Positions 5,733-14,147 of a stretch of DNA of 44,676 nt are shown piece by piece; position 1 is the stretch's first letter, and every line of letters begins with the position of its first letter. The notes under the pieces were generated by a model that searched no databases, was not told where the DNA came from, and was given only the letters and a program-made list of their open reading frames with translations. The translations under genes were made by a program, and so were the position numbers. Source of the stretch: a virus; the IMG/VR virus record IMGVR_UViG_3300009790_002951, positions 1-44,676 of that record. The stretch is one strand, 5' to 3'.

Positions 5733-6029
5733 ATGAAAACATTACTTATAATAACAATAATATTATTAATCGTATTAATTACTGTTGTCATATCAGCAAT
5801 TTGGCTTGCCAAAAAAGGATTTACTAGAGATGATAATAATAATATGATTCCTGATATTCTAGAAGAAAAATTTATAGAACTTAAAAAAGATGTTTCTATA
5901 ATTGTAGATAGAGTTAATCATGAATTGAAAGATGTAGGAAAAGCGATAGGAGAAGTTGGTAATCAAATTGGAGATGTACCTAAAGCTTTTAGAGGTAAAT
6001 CTAGATCTGGAAGAAAACCAAAAAAGTGA
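5733..6029 (+). CDS. Single-span membrane protein with a helical tail (98 aa)
   Basis: A 98-aa protein with one strong N-terminal transmembrane helix (about residues 3-27), a polar DDNNN turn, then an amphipathic helical region (40-85) ending in a basic tail (GKSRSGRKPKK). The leader AAATAAAATG is the A-rich initiation context typical of this genome. The topology fits an inner-membrane protein with a cytoplasmic or periplasmic coiled coil, such as an i-spanin or a lysis accessory protein, since it precedes the lysis genes and its stop overlaps the next start. No family is recognised. Confidence 0.7.
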   Translation: MKTLLIITIILLIVLITVVISAIWLAKKGFTRDDNNNMIPDILEEKFIELKKDVSIIVDRVNHELKDVGKAIGEVGNQIGDVPKAFRGKSRSGRKPKK

Positions 6030-6178
6030 TAGAAGATTTGAAAATATACGGTTTAAGTATCTCAGCAATTGGGACGAGCATATTTCATGACATCAACCCA
6101 ATATTATCATCTTTTGTACTGATTGCAACGTTGATATATACAATAATAAATATTATAGATAAATTAAATAAAAAATAA
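6026..6178 (+). CDS. Small membrane protein, holin-like (50 aa)
   Basis: A 50-aa frame with a GTG start at 6026 overlapping the previous stop by 4 nt; the stop at 6176-6178 directly abuts the M15 peptidase start. It has a moderately hydrophobic N-terminal segment (about 8-20) and a strong one (about 26-44), then a basic end (DKLNKK). Size, hydrophobicity and position immediately before the endolysin fit a small holin or a holin regulator. A better holin candidate follows the endolysin, so this may be an antiholin or pinholin-like partner. The GTG start makes the gene call less certain. Confidence 0.6.
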   Translation: MIEDLKIYGLSISAIGTSIFHDINPILSSFVLIATLIYTIINIIDKLNKK

Positions 6179-6553
6179 ATGGAACTCAAATACTTTAATA
6201 TTCAAGATTTCGATTCTCCTGATGAACCAGGAAGCGGAAACTTGATGGATGAAGAATTTTTGTTATTGCTTGATAAAGCAAGAGAAATATCTGGCACTCC
6301 TTATATTATAAACTCTGGAGTACGTACACCTTCTCATAACAAGTCTGTTGGAGGAAAATCTAACTCAGCTCATTTGTCTACAAGACAAGGCGGCCCTTGT
6401 GCAGTTGATATAGCTGTTAAAGGTTCAAGAGATAGGTTTTTGATTCTGAAAGGACTTATAGAGGCTGGGTGTCATAGAATAGGCGTGGCAAAAACGTTTA
6501 TACATGCAGATGGAGCAAAAGACCTTGATCCACAAGTAACTTGGGTTTATTAA
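6179..6553 (+). CDS. Endolysin, M15-family zinc peptidase
   Basis: A 124-aa protein of the peptidase M15 type (D-Ala-D-Ala carboxypeptidase or L-Ala-D-Glu endopeptidase class) that would cut cell-wall peptide cross-links. Visible motifs: INSGVRTPSHNKSVGG (44-59), SAH with His65, CAVDI with Asp77 and FIHAD with His109 and Asp111, giving the His, Asp, His zinc set. The gap between His65 and Asp77 is longer than the common H-x6-D spacing because of an inserted STRQGGPC segment. No signal peptide is present, so release would depend on a holin. It sits between a small membrane protein and a holin, forming a lysis cassette. Confidence 0.88.
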   Translation: MELKYFNIQDFDSPDEPGSGNLMDEEFLLLLDKAREISGTPYIINSGVRTPSHNKSVGGKSNSAHLSTRQGGPCAVDIAVKGSRDRFLILKGLIEAGCHRIGVAKTFIHADGAKDLDPQVTWVY

Positions 6554-6558
6554 AAAAA

Positions 6559-6978
6559 ATGTCTCAAGAAAGAAAAAAATTTAAAGATACTAAGGTAGGT
6601 CAGTTCTTACTTAACAAAATACCTAATGTTGTTGGCGCAGTAGCTGGAGATACATTAGCAGGTAATGTAATTCAAGCTATTATAGGAGGTTCTGAAATGA
6701 GTGAAGAGGACAAAAGTATTGCTCTCAAAAAACTAGATATAGAACGCGCTGAAATTGATGGTGTCACAAGAAGGTGGGTGGCAGACGCCAGAAGCGGATG
6801 GCTTCCTTCCAACGTAAGGCCTCTAACATTAATATTTCTCACAGTTTCTTTTGTTATTGGATGGTACATGCAGATAGATGGGTTATCAACTGTCAAGGAG
6901 CTTCTCTTTGTGGTTTTTGCAGGCTATTTCGGCGGAAGGAGTTACGAGAAGGTTATGGGTAATAAAAACCACAAGTAG
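6559..6978 (+). CDS. Holin of the GTA-type 3TM family
   Basis: A 139-aa protein with an amphipathic N-terminus (FLLNKIPNVVGAVAG, 16-30), a charged helix (EEDKSIALKKLDIERAE), then the signature RRWVADARSGWLPSNVRPLTLIFLTVSFVIGWYM (71-104) and a second membrane helix (about 112-126) followed by GGRSYEKVMG. This RW..D..S.WL..N.RP pattern is that of holins related to the gene-transfer-agent 3TM family. ATG 6559, 5 nt after the endolysin stop, is preferred to an in-frame TTG at 6541 inside the endolysin gene. It would make the membrane lesion that releases the M15 endolysin. It is the last gene before a promoter. Confidence 0.85.
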   Translation: MSQERKKFKDTKVGQFLLNKIPNVVGAVAGDTLAGNVIQAIIGGSEMSEEDKSIALKKLDIERAEIDGVTRRWVADARSGWLPSNVRPLTLIFLTVSFVIGWYMQIDGLSTVKELLFVVFAGYFGGRSYEKVMGNKNHK

Positions 6979-7012
6979 TCGCCACTTAGAAATCGAGCTT
7001 ACTTTTTATTGG

Positions 7013-7020
7013 TATCTTTG
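7013..7020 (+). promoter_or_regulatory. -7 element (TATCTTTG) for the fibre operon
   Basis: Exact TAnnTTTG match ending 8 nt before ATG 7029, in the 50-nt gap after the holin gene. The implied leader is only a few bases long. It would start transcription of the tail-fibre genes. Confidence 0.7.
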
Positions 7021-7028
7021 TACTAATT

Positions 7029-10000
7029 ATGCCTAGAATTAACACATACGATCTCGATACTACCCCAAGCCTTAGTGATAAGTGGATTGGGACAGATTCA
7101 GCGACAACAACAACCAAAAATTTTACGGTAAGCAGTATAATTAATTTGATCAATAGTAGTTCTGCTATTGATCATTTTGATGGTGTAACTTATGAGTTTA
7201 AAGCTATAGACTCTGAAAATCCAAACCCAACAGGGGTTATTTGTGTTACAGCAACTAATGTTTTAGCTACTGCCTTTTCTGCAATCAACAATATTTTTGT
7301 AAGTAAAGTACATGCAACAGGAGACGATGTTACTGCATATCTCCAAGCCATGGATAATGATACAATAAAAATAAACCAGGCTGGGAACTTAAATGCATTT
7401 GGAATATTTAAAGTTACAAATGTACAGACGTATAGTTCAGATTCAAACTTTTTGCAATTTACTTTGACTTACCAGTCAGGTAATGGGAGTTTAACTCCTA
7501 ATGAAAGATATTTTATATCGAACTATCAGGCAATTGAAAATATAGATTTTGCTACTAAATCAGTTACTGATCTAGGTGATGTGACAAACGCAGGATCAGG
7601 ATCTATTATAACAACAGGAGAAAGAGGTATAGTTGGAAATGCTTTGGTTCATAATGATGTTGTAGATAATTTAACAAGCACAAGCACAGATGTACCATTA
7701 TCAGCAAAACAAGGTAAAACATTAAATGACGCTATAACAGCAATAAACGCTTTACTGACTCTTAATCCTCCAAATGCCGCTTTAGATGAATTACAGGAAA
7801 TTGTAGCATACATAGAGACAAACAGAACAACATTAAATACTTTAGGTATATCAAATATTACTGGACTCCAGACAGCTTTAAATGATAAAGTAGATGTTGT
7901 TACAGGTAAAGGATTATCTACAAATGATTTTACAGCTACACTTCTTACAAAACTAAATGGGATTGCAGATGGAGCGGAGGTAAATGTAAAACCTAGTTGG
8001 ACGGCAGGTGCTGGGACAGCTGCGGAAATATTAAATAAGCCCACTGATTTAACAGATTTATCGACACATAATGTTACAGAATTAGCTGATGTTCTCGGCG
8101 CTGGTTCAGGTTATATAATTACAGATGCAGAAAGGGTTAAGTTAACTAATAGTGATGTAAATCCAACAACAAATGTAATAACAGATGGTTCAGATTCAAT
8201 AACAGTAACACCTCAAGCTAGAACAATAGAGCTTGCAGGAACATCTAACGAAGTTGAAGTTTCTCCTACAGGAGCTCAAGATTTAACTACAGACAGAACT
8301 TTTACAGTTGGCTTACCTAATGATGTGATTATAGGTAATAACTTAACTGTAACTGATGATTTACTTTCTAAAACAATAATAAGTAAATATATATCTACAA
8401 CAAAAACATACACAGTTACAGTTGCAACAAAAGCATCAACACATAGATATTATAATAGTGGATCAACAAGTGGATATGTTATAGATGGAGTGCCAGCTCC
8501 CTACATAACTTTAACACCTGGGAATACTTACAGGTTTGATATGTCAGACACAACAAATTCCACGCATCCATTATATTTCTTTTACAACTCGGATAAAAGC
8601 ATACCAACAGGGCTGTCGTCAAATAAATATATTACTGGTGTAACAGATAATTATTCTTCAAACGCACCAGGACAAAATGGTTCTTATATTGAGATTGTTG
8701 CCGATGAAAATACACCAACTGTATTACACTATATGTGTAATACTCACCCATTAATGGGTAATGCAGTTAATTTTAACACAAGAAATTTAAACGATTTTTC
8801 AATCAACGCTTTAGTTGATATAGACCTTACAGGTGTAGCGAACGATAAGATATTAAAATACAATTCATCTACAGGTAAATTTGAGGTTGCAGATGAAAGT
8901 GGAGGAACTGTAACTGAAACATTTAAAACAATTGCTGTTACAGGAACTTCTGGACAATCTGATGTTGTAGCAGACCAAGCCACAGACACACTTACTTTCA
9001 ATGCTGGATCAGGCATGAGTATTACTACTAATGCTTCAAATGATACAATAGAGTTTGAAAGTACAGCAACTGGAGGTACAGATTTAAACACTCTTAATGC
9101 AGCTACAATAGATGTAACTGCAGATAGTTTTGGATTTATTGATAGTAGTGATTCTAACAATAGTAAAAAATCAACTATTGCTAGTTTAGTTTCTGCTATA
9201 GCAGGTACAAATCTAACAGCAAGTAATGGTCAGCTTAACGCACAAGCTGGAGGTGGTGGAACCGTGTCAGTTGAAAAAAATGTATATACAGCAAATGGAA
9301 ACACATTTGGATTTGCAACAACTACTGCTATCGCAAACGAAAACAATGTACAGGTATATATAGATGGTGTTTATCAATCTAAAAATAATTACACTACAAG
9401 TGGCAGCACTGTAACATTTTCACCTACAGCACCAGCCAACGGAACTTCTGTTGAGCTTATACATATGGTTGAGTCTTCAGGTGTAATTGCAAGAGATACG
9501 TTTACTGGTGATAATACCACTACGGCTTTTACGCTTTCAATGTCTATAGCAAACGAAAATGCTACACAGGTATATATAGACGGAGTATATCAAAGCAAAG
9601 ATAATTACACGACAGCTGGTAGTGTTTTAACATTTACAAGTACTGCACCTGCAACTGGCACTTCAATAGAAGTTGTTCATATAAAAGCAGTTAATGCTTC
9701 GTCTATAAATCAAAATAACTTTACTGGTAATGGATCTCAAACATTTACATTATCACAAAGTATCGACGATGAAGCAAAAACATTTGTATTCATACAAGGC
9801 GTTTACCAAGAAAAATCAACTTACAGTATATCAGGAAATCAAATAACATTTAACACTGCGCCTCAAACTGGATTTACAGTAGAGGTTATGGCTTTTGATA
9901 GCATAACAGTTGGAAATCAAACAGTATCTTCATTTAATGGTCAAACAGGAGCTATAACAGGGGTAAATTCTGTAAATGGTCAAACAGGAGCCGTTACCTT

Positions 10001-11165
10001 AGGCACAGGAACTGATTGGCAAGCAACAATTCAAACATCAAATTTTACAGCTGAAGCAGGAAAAGGATATTTTGTTAACACAACATCAGGTATAATAACA
10101 GTAAGCCTACCTTCAGGAAGTGTGGGCGATGAAATAGAATTTCAAGACTATACTGGCACATTTGCCACCAATAAAATTAAGTTTACAGCAAACGGTACTG
10201 AAAAGATGCAAGGTAGTACTATAAATAAAAGATGTTCTATTAATAATGCTAGGGTAAGCTTAGTTTATCAAGATGCAACAGAAGGATGGACTGCTGATAA
10301 TATTGTATCAGACTTACCTCCTCTTGATGTGCATTTCTTAGTAGTAGCTGGAGGTGGCGGCGGCGGATCAGGATATTATAGTGGAGGTGGTGGAGCTGGA
10401 GGTCTTCGTACTTCTTGGCCAGGTGGCTCTGGTGGTGGAGCTAGTTCTGAAAATCAAAAAACAGGTATAGCAATGGATACTGATCATGCATTAGCAGTAG
10501 GTGGTTTGGGCGCAGGATCAACAAATACTAGTACTAGAGGTGCTAATGGCGGAAATTCTACTTTTATAGATATTACCTCAACAGGAGGTGGTGGTGGAGG
10601 TTCAAGAAACGGTCAACAACAAGGCGCAGATGGTGGATCTGGAGGGGGTAATGCCTACAACACAGGTGGCGCAGGACAAGGAGCACCTGCGCAAGGTTAT
10701 AATGGAGCAGGGGCTAGCACTCCTGATTATGGAACTGGTGGTGGTGGTGCAAGTGCAGCAGGACAGGCTACTTCAGGTGATGGAGGAGCTGGTTTAGCAG
10801 TAAATATAACAGGATCTTCAGTAGGATACGCTGGTGGTGGCGGTGGTGGTGGACTTGGTTCAACTTATCCCGTAGGTTCTGGAGGAGCTGGCGGCGGCGG
10901 AGCAGGTGGCGATGCTGTTAATTATCCATCTACATCTGGACCAGGTAGCAATGGTACTGCAAACACTGGTGGTGGTGGCGGTGGTACAGGAGGTGACATA
11001 GCTCAAGGTGGCAATGGAGGATCTGGTGTAGTTATTTTAAGGTATAGTAGTTCTTATACAATAACAAATTCAGGTGGTGGTTTATCATTTACTACAGCAA
11101 TCGTGGGTACAGATAAAGTAACAACTTTTACACAAGGAACAGGAAACATACAATTTACAGGATAA
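7029..11165 (+). CDS. Large modular tail fibre / adhesin with glycine-rich C-terminus (1378 aa)
   Basis: A 1378-aa, Ser/Thr/Gly/Asn-rich structural protein. Order of modules: an N-terminal anchor-like segment (MPRINTYDLDTTPSLSDKW); phage-fibre spacer motifs such as STDVPLSAKQGKTLN (about 218-232); a cupredoxin-like module (about 452-585) with THPLYFF and a late C-x2-H-x2-M motif; three tandem repeats of about 65 residues with VYIDGVYQSK (about 750-958); VNGQTGAVTL-type linkers; and from about residue 994 a beta-rich module leading to FLVVAGGGGGG and a roughly 250-residue glycine-rich adhesin domain ending GSGVVILRYSSS. The last domain resembles glycine-rich receptor-binding tips of phage fibres. 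The C-terminal module is repeated in the gene at 11529. Probable role: host recognition. Confidence 0.85.
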   Translation: MPRINTYDLDTTPSLSDKWIGTDSATTTTKNFTVSSIINLINSSSAIDHFDGVTYEFKAIDSENPNPTGVICVTATNVLATAFSAINNIFVSKVHATGDDVTAYLQAMDNDTIKINQAGNLNAFGIFKVTNVQTYSSDSNFLQFTLTYQSGNGSLTPNERYFISNYQAIENIDFATKSVTDLGDVTNAGSGSIITTGERGIVGNALVHNDVVDNLTSTSTDVPLSAKQGKTLNDAITAINALLTLNPPNAALDELQEIVAYIETNRTTLNTLGISNITGLQTALNDKVDVVTGKGLSTNDFTATLLTKLNGIADGAEVNVKPSWTAGAGTAAEILNKPTDLTDLSTHNVTELADVLGAGSGYIITDAERVKLTNSDVNPTTNVITDGSDSITVTPQARTIELAGTSNEVEVSPTGAQDLTTDRTFTVGLPNDVIIGNNLTVTDDLLSKTIISKYISTTKTYTVTVATKASTHRYYNSGSTSGYVIDGVPAPYITLTPGNTYRFDMSDTTNSTHPLYFFYNSDKSIPTGLSSNKYITGVTDNYSSNAPGQNGSYIEIVADENTPTVLHYMCNTHPLMGNAVNFNTRNLNDFSINALVDIDLTGVANDKILKYNSSTGKFEVADESGGTVTETFKTIAVTGTSGQSDVVADQATDTLTFNAGSGMSITTNASNDTIEFESTATGGTDLNTLNAATIDVTADSFGFIDSSDSNNSKKSTIASLVSAIAGTNLTASNGQLNAQAGGGGTVSVEKNVYTANGNTFGFATTTAIANENNVQVYIDGVYQSKNNYTTSGSTVTFSPTAPANGTSVELIHMVESSGVIARDTFTGDNTTTAFTLSMSIANENATQVYIDGVYQSKDNYTTAGSVLTFTSTAPATGTSIEVVHIKAVNASSINQNNFTGNGSQTFTLSQSIDDEAKTFVFIQGVYQEKSTYSISGNQITFNTAPQTGFTVEVMAFDSITVGNQTVSSFNGQTGAITGVNSVNGQTGAVTLGTGTDWQATIQTSNFTAEAGKGYFVNTTSGIITVSLPSGSVGDEIEFQDYTGTFATNKIKFTANGTEKMQGSTINKRCSINNARVSLVYQDATEGWTADNIVSDLPPLDVHFLVVAGGGGGGSGYYSGGGGAGGLRTSWPGGSGGGASSENQKTGIAMDTDHALAVGGLGAGSTNTSTRGANGGNSTFIDITSTGGGGGGSRNGQQQGADGGSGGGNAYNTGGAGQGAPAQGYNGAGASTPDYGTGGGGASAAGQATSGDGGAGLAVNITGSSVGYAGGGGGGGLGSTYPVGSGGAGGGGAGGDAVNYPSTSGPGSNGTANTGGGGGGTGGDIAQGGNGGSGVVILRYSSSYTITNSGGGLSFTTAIVGTDKVTTFTQGTGNIQFTG

Positions 11166-11167
11166 TT

Positions 11168-11542
11168 ATGGCACATTACGCTTTTTTAAATATGCAAAAT
11201 ATCGTTACTGATGTAATAACAGGTAAAGATGAAACTGAAGGGCCTAAAAACTGGGAAATACACTATGGAAATATACGTGAACAAGTTTGTAGGAGAACAT
11301 CATGTAATACAAAAGGAGGTCAACATTTAGATGGAAAAACTCCTTTTAGAAAAAACTATGCTGGAATTGGGTATACTTACGATGAAACCAGAGATGCATT
11401 TATTCCACCCAAGCCTTATGATAGTTTTGTTTTAAATGAAGATACGTGTTTATGGGAAGCTCCAATAGAAAAACCATCAGATGGTAAAGTATATGTGTGG
11501 GATGAGGATAATAAAAAATGGATAGAAAATGTCACAAACTAA
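11168..11542 (+). CDS. Fibre-associated protein, copy 1 (124 aa)
   Basis: A 124-aa protein opening MAHYAFLNMQNIVTDVITGKDE, with a central FRKNYAGIGYTYDETRDAFIPPKPYDSFVLNEDTCLWEAPIEKP (about 57-100). This pattern belongs to a small protein often found beside tail fibres in marine phages and cyanophages. It starts 3 nt after the large fibre gene. A paralogue of 123 aa lies at 12849, after the second fibre gene, so each glycine-rich fibre has its own copy. It may cap, fold or attach the fibre. The biochemical role is not known to me. Confidence 0.78.
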   Translation: MAHYAFLNMQNIVTDVITGKDETEGPKNWEIHYGNIREQVCRRTSCNTKGGQHLDGKTPFRKNYAGIGYTYDETRDAFIPPKPYDSFVLNEDTCLWEAPIEKPSDGKVYVWDEDNKKWIENVTN

Positions 11543-12842
11543 AGTAAAAAGAGAATTAATAGATGGATCGTTAGGAACTGATTGGCAGTCAGCTCCCAAA
11601 ACAACTAACTTTACAGCTGTTGCTGGACAGGGATATTTTGTTGATACAACTTCAAACACAGTAACTGTGACTTTACCTACTTCACCCAGCTCAGGAGATG
11701 AAATTATATTTCAAGATTACGCAGGGACTTTTACTACCAATAAAATAATATTAACATCAAGTGACAAAATACAAGGATCTACAAACGACTTTCTAAATAG
11801 CACAAACAATGCAACTATAAATTTAGTATACCAAAACACTGCTAAAGGTTGGACTGCTGATAATTTAACAACAATTATTCCTTCTTTTGATGTAGATTAC
11901 TTAGTTGTTGCAGGCGGTGGTGGTGGTGGAGGATATTATAGAGGCGGAGGTGGTGGAGCTGGAGGTCTAAGAACTTCTTATGGAGTAGGATCTGTTAATG
12001 CCCTTACATTAAATGTGGGTTCATCTTACACTGTTTCTGTTGGTCCTGGAGGTAGTGGTGGCTCAAATGGTCCAGGTTCTAATGGCACAAACTCTGTATT
12101 TGCTTCAATTACGTCAACAGGTGGTGGTAAAGGCACTAGCTATACATCTTCAGGAAATACTGGAGTTGATGGTGGCGATGGTGGATCTGGTGGAGGTTCT
12201 GGAGGCTCAGACGGAACTGCTGGTCAAGCTGGTTCAGGTAACGCTGGAAACTATACTCCATCTGAAGGCAATAATGGTGGTAGAGGACATTATCCTAGTG
12301 ATCCTGATTGCGGTGGTGGTGGTGGAGGCGCAGGTTCTGCTGGTAATGACGGTGGTAGCGGCTCAACTGATGGAGATGGTGGTGATGGTGTTACATCTTC
12401 TATTTTGAATGTCTCAAATATAGGAACAGGTGGTGGACAAGTAAATATAGGTGAAGTGATAAGTGGCGCTGTATGGTTTGCTGGAGGTGGCGGAGGTGCT
12501 AGTTATGAAACTGGAAATCATGCAATACCTGGCAAAGGTGGGGGTGGGATTCCTTCAAATCCAGGTAATTCGTCTCCAAACAGCTATCCTGGCAATGGAG
12601 CTGATGGAGCCCCTAATTCAGGAGGTGGAGGTGGAGGTGGCTCTGGAGAAAGCAATCCCTCTTCGGGTGTAGGTGGCACTGGTGCATCAGGAGTAGTTAT
12701 ATTGAGATATACGTCTCAAGTTTCGATTTCAAATCCGAATGGAGGATTAAATTTTACTACTTATACGGAAACTACAACATCAGCTAATGATACTAGTGTT
12801 ACAGTTTTTACAGGCGGAAGTGGAATTATACAATTTAGTTAA
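11529..12842 (+). CDS. Short tail fibre / glycine-rich adhesin, paralogue of the 7029 C-terminus (437 aa)
   Basis: A 437-aa protein that is essentially the C-terminal third of the 1378-aa fibre as a separate gene. After a short N-terminal tag (MSQTKVKRELIDG), residues 16-120 repeat the TDWQ...NFTA...GQGYFV...DEIIFQDYAGTF.TNKI...KGWTADNL module. VDYLVVAGGGGGGG and a long glycine-rich stretch to GASGVVILRYTSQ follow. The start overlaps the previous gene by 14 nt. It lacks the spacer, cupredoxin-like and YIDGVYQ repeats. It may be a second receptor-binding tip with altered specificity. Poly-Gly stretches are encoded by mixed GGT/GGA/GGC codons. Confidence 0.82.
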   Translation: MSQTKVKRELIDGSLGTDWQSAPKTTNFTAVAGQGYFVDTTSNTVTVTLPTSPSSGDEIIFQDYAGTFTTNKIILTSSDKIQGSTNDFLNSTNNATINLVYQNTAKGWTADNLTTIIPSFDVDYLVVAGGGGGGGYYRGGGGGAGGLRTSYGVGSVNALTLNVGSSYTVSVGPGGSGGSNGPGSNGTNSVFASITSTGGGKGTSYTSSGNTGVDGGDGGSGGGSGGSDGTAGQAGSGNAGNYTPSEGNNGGRGHYPSDPDCGGGGGGAGSAGNDGGSGSTDGDGGDGVTSSILNVSNIGTGGGQVNIGEVISGAVWFAGGGGGASYETGNHAIPGKGGGGIPSNPGNSSPNSYPGNGADGAPNSGGGGGGGSGESNPSSGVGGTGASGVVILRYTSQVSISNPNGGLNFTTYTETTTSANDTSVTVFTGGSGIIQFS

Positions 12843-12848
12843 AAAATT

Positions 12849-13220
12849 ATGGCACACTATGCAATTTTAAATATGTCTAATGTAGTTACGAAAGTAATTA
12901 CAGGTAAAGATGAAGGTGATACAGATACAAATTGGGAACTTTTTTATCAAGATATTTTCAAACAGGTATGTAAAAGAACCTCTTATAACACTAGATTTGG
13001 AAAACATGTATTAGGCGGTACCCCATTTAGAAAGAATTATGCAGCCGTAGGATACACTTATGATCAACAAAGAGACGCATTTATTCCACCTAAACCTTTT
13101 GATAGTTGGGTTTTAAACGAAGACACCTGCAACTGGGTGGCTCCAATACAAAGGCCAGATAATGATAAAATAAATTTGTGGAACGAAAATGATAAAACTT
13201 GGACACAAATAGATCACTGA
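12849..13220 (+). CDS. Fibre-associated protein, copy 2 (123 aa)
   Basis: A paralogue of the 124-aa protein at 11168: both begin MAHYA-LNM-N-VT-VITGKDE and share FRKNYA-GYTYD--RDAFIPPKP-DS-VLNEDTC-W-API. The C-terminal ends differ (RPDNDKINLWNENDKTWTQIDH here). It follows the 437-aa fibre by 6 nt. The pairing of one such protein with each glycine-rich fibre indicates that they work together, for example as fibre tip, chaperone or attachment protein. Confidence 0.78.
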   Translation: MAHYAILNMSNVVTKVITGKDEGDTDTNWELFYQDIFKQVCKRTSYNTRFGKHVLGGTPFRKNYAAVGYTYDQQRDAFIPPKPFDSWVLNEDTCNWVAPIQRPDNDKINLWNENDKTWTQIDH

Positions 13221-13229
13221 TAAATTTTG

Positions 13230-13237
13230 TAAATTTG
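13230..13237 (+). promoter_or_regulatory. -7 element (TAAATTTG)
   Basis: Exact TAnnTTTG match in the 31-nt gap, ending 14 nt before ATG 13252. It would start a unit covering the second set of tail genes. Confidence 0.65.
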
Positions 13238-13251
13238 AATAAAAATAAAAA

Positions 13252-13599
13252 ATGGCAATAACTAAAGTAACAAGTAGCGTTTTAAGTGATTCTACAATCA
13301 CACAAGAAAAATTATATGCTGGATTTAAAGGAACTTCAGCAATATCTGGAACTGCTATTGATTGGGATTCTTCTCAGGTATTTACAAAAACTTTAGGTGC
13401 AGCCACAACATTTACTTATTCAAATGATGAAATAGGTATGGTTAAAGATTTAGTTATATCTGGAGCCTATACTATTACTTGGCCAACAGGAACAAAAATT
13501 ATTGCAGGAGAATATGATACAACAGCAACTAATTTTATACAGATAGTTAAAACTGGAGCAGCTGAATATTTCATGACAATATCAAAAGAAGCAACATAA
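13252..13599 (+). CDS. Small tail-fibre-like protein (115 aa)
   Basis: A 115-aa beta-rich protein starting MAITKVTSSVLSDSTITQEKLYAGFKG, an N-terminal motif I associate with marine phage tail proteins. It continues with IDWDSSQVFTKTLGAATTFTYS and a strand-rich end in which TWPTGTKIIAG and a FIQIVKTG strand recall the virion tail lectin-like modules also seen in the larger fibres. The stop shares a base with the next start. It is probably a minor fibre or base protein. No catalytic residues are visible. Confidence 0.7.
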   Translation: MAITKVTSSVLSDSTITQEKLYAGFKGTSAISGTAIDWDSSQVFTKTLGAATTFTYSNDEIGMVKDLVISGAYTITWPTGTKIIAGEYDTTATNFIQIVKTGAAEYFMTISKEAT

Positions 13600-14147
13600 T
13601 GGTAGCAATAAATAAAAACGGAACAATACAAACTTTTAATCGTCTTCCAAATAAATGGGAGGATGAAAAAGGTGTGCATATGAATTTTAGGCTTTGCAAA
13701 AACAAAGAGGATTACGGTTTTTATGATGTTGTTACACCAGATTACGATAAAATATCGCAAAGACTGTCTCCTATGTTTTGGGATGCTGATAATAATGTAT
13801 TTACCTACACAGTTTCTAATATCGACTTTGATGCTACAGCACCTGTTCTTGATGAAGAGGGAAATGATACAGGAGAAACAACGCCAGTATACGATAAAGA
13901 TAAATTAAAAGCGAATATTATTTCTAGCATAAAATCAGAAGCAAATCATTTATTAGCTCCTACAGATTGGTATTCGAGCAGGAAATCTGAATTAGGGACA
14001 GCAATACCAGATAGCGTTCTTGCAGATAGAAAAAAAATTAGAGATAAAGTAGATGCTCTAGAAATAGAAGTTAATGCGCTTGATAATGTAGAGGCAATAT
14101 TAAAATACACTTATACTTTTACTGAGCAAGCCGAACAACCTGAATAA
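13599..14147 (+). CDS. Putative tail fibre assembly protein (182 aa)
   Basis: Two parts are visible. The N-terminal half (1-100) is a beta-rich domain with KWEDEKGVHMNFRL and DYDKISQRLSPMFWD. The C-terminal half carries the helical motif LLAPTDWYSSRKSELGTAIPDSVLADRKKIRDKVDALE (about 120-157), a hallmark of phage tail fibre assembly and XkdW-like proteins. Such proteins help fold or attach fibres and are usually encoded beside them, as here between two fibre loci. The start overlaps the previous stop by one base; the next gene follows directly with no gap. Confidence 0.72.
   Translation: MVAINKNGTIQTFNRLPNKWEDEKGVHMNFRLCKNKEDYGFYDVVTPDYDKISQRLSPMFWDADNNVFTYTVSNIDFDATAPVLDEEGNDTGETTPVYDKDKLKANIISSIKSEANHLLAPTDWYSSRKSELGTAIPDSVLADRKKIRDKVDALEIEVNALDNVEAILKYTYTFTEQAEQPE

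Larger units (their letters stand above)
10009..13220 (+). repeat. Diverged tandem duplication of a fibre-tip plus partner unit
   Basis: The unit consists of the fibre beta module, glycine-rich domain and the 123/124-aa partner. Copy 1 spans about 10009-11542 and copy 2 about 11575-13220. The shared order, the same junctions and clear protein-level similarity in both parts show that the unit was duplicated together. Divergence is strongest in the glycine-rich parts. Confidence 0.75.

Noticed and set aside
12013-12408. 131-aa frame (and similar ones at 10588 and 12463) in the fibre genes
   Set aside because: They are products of GGT/GGA glycine-codon repeats read in a shifted frame (Val/Leu-rich strings), not separate genes.
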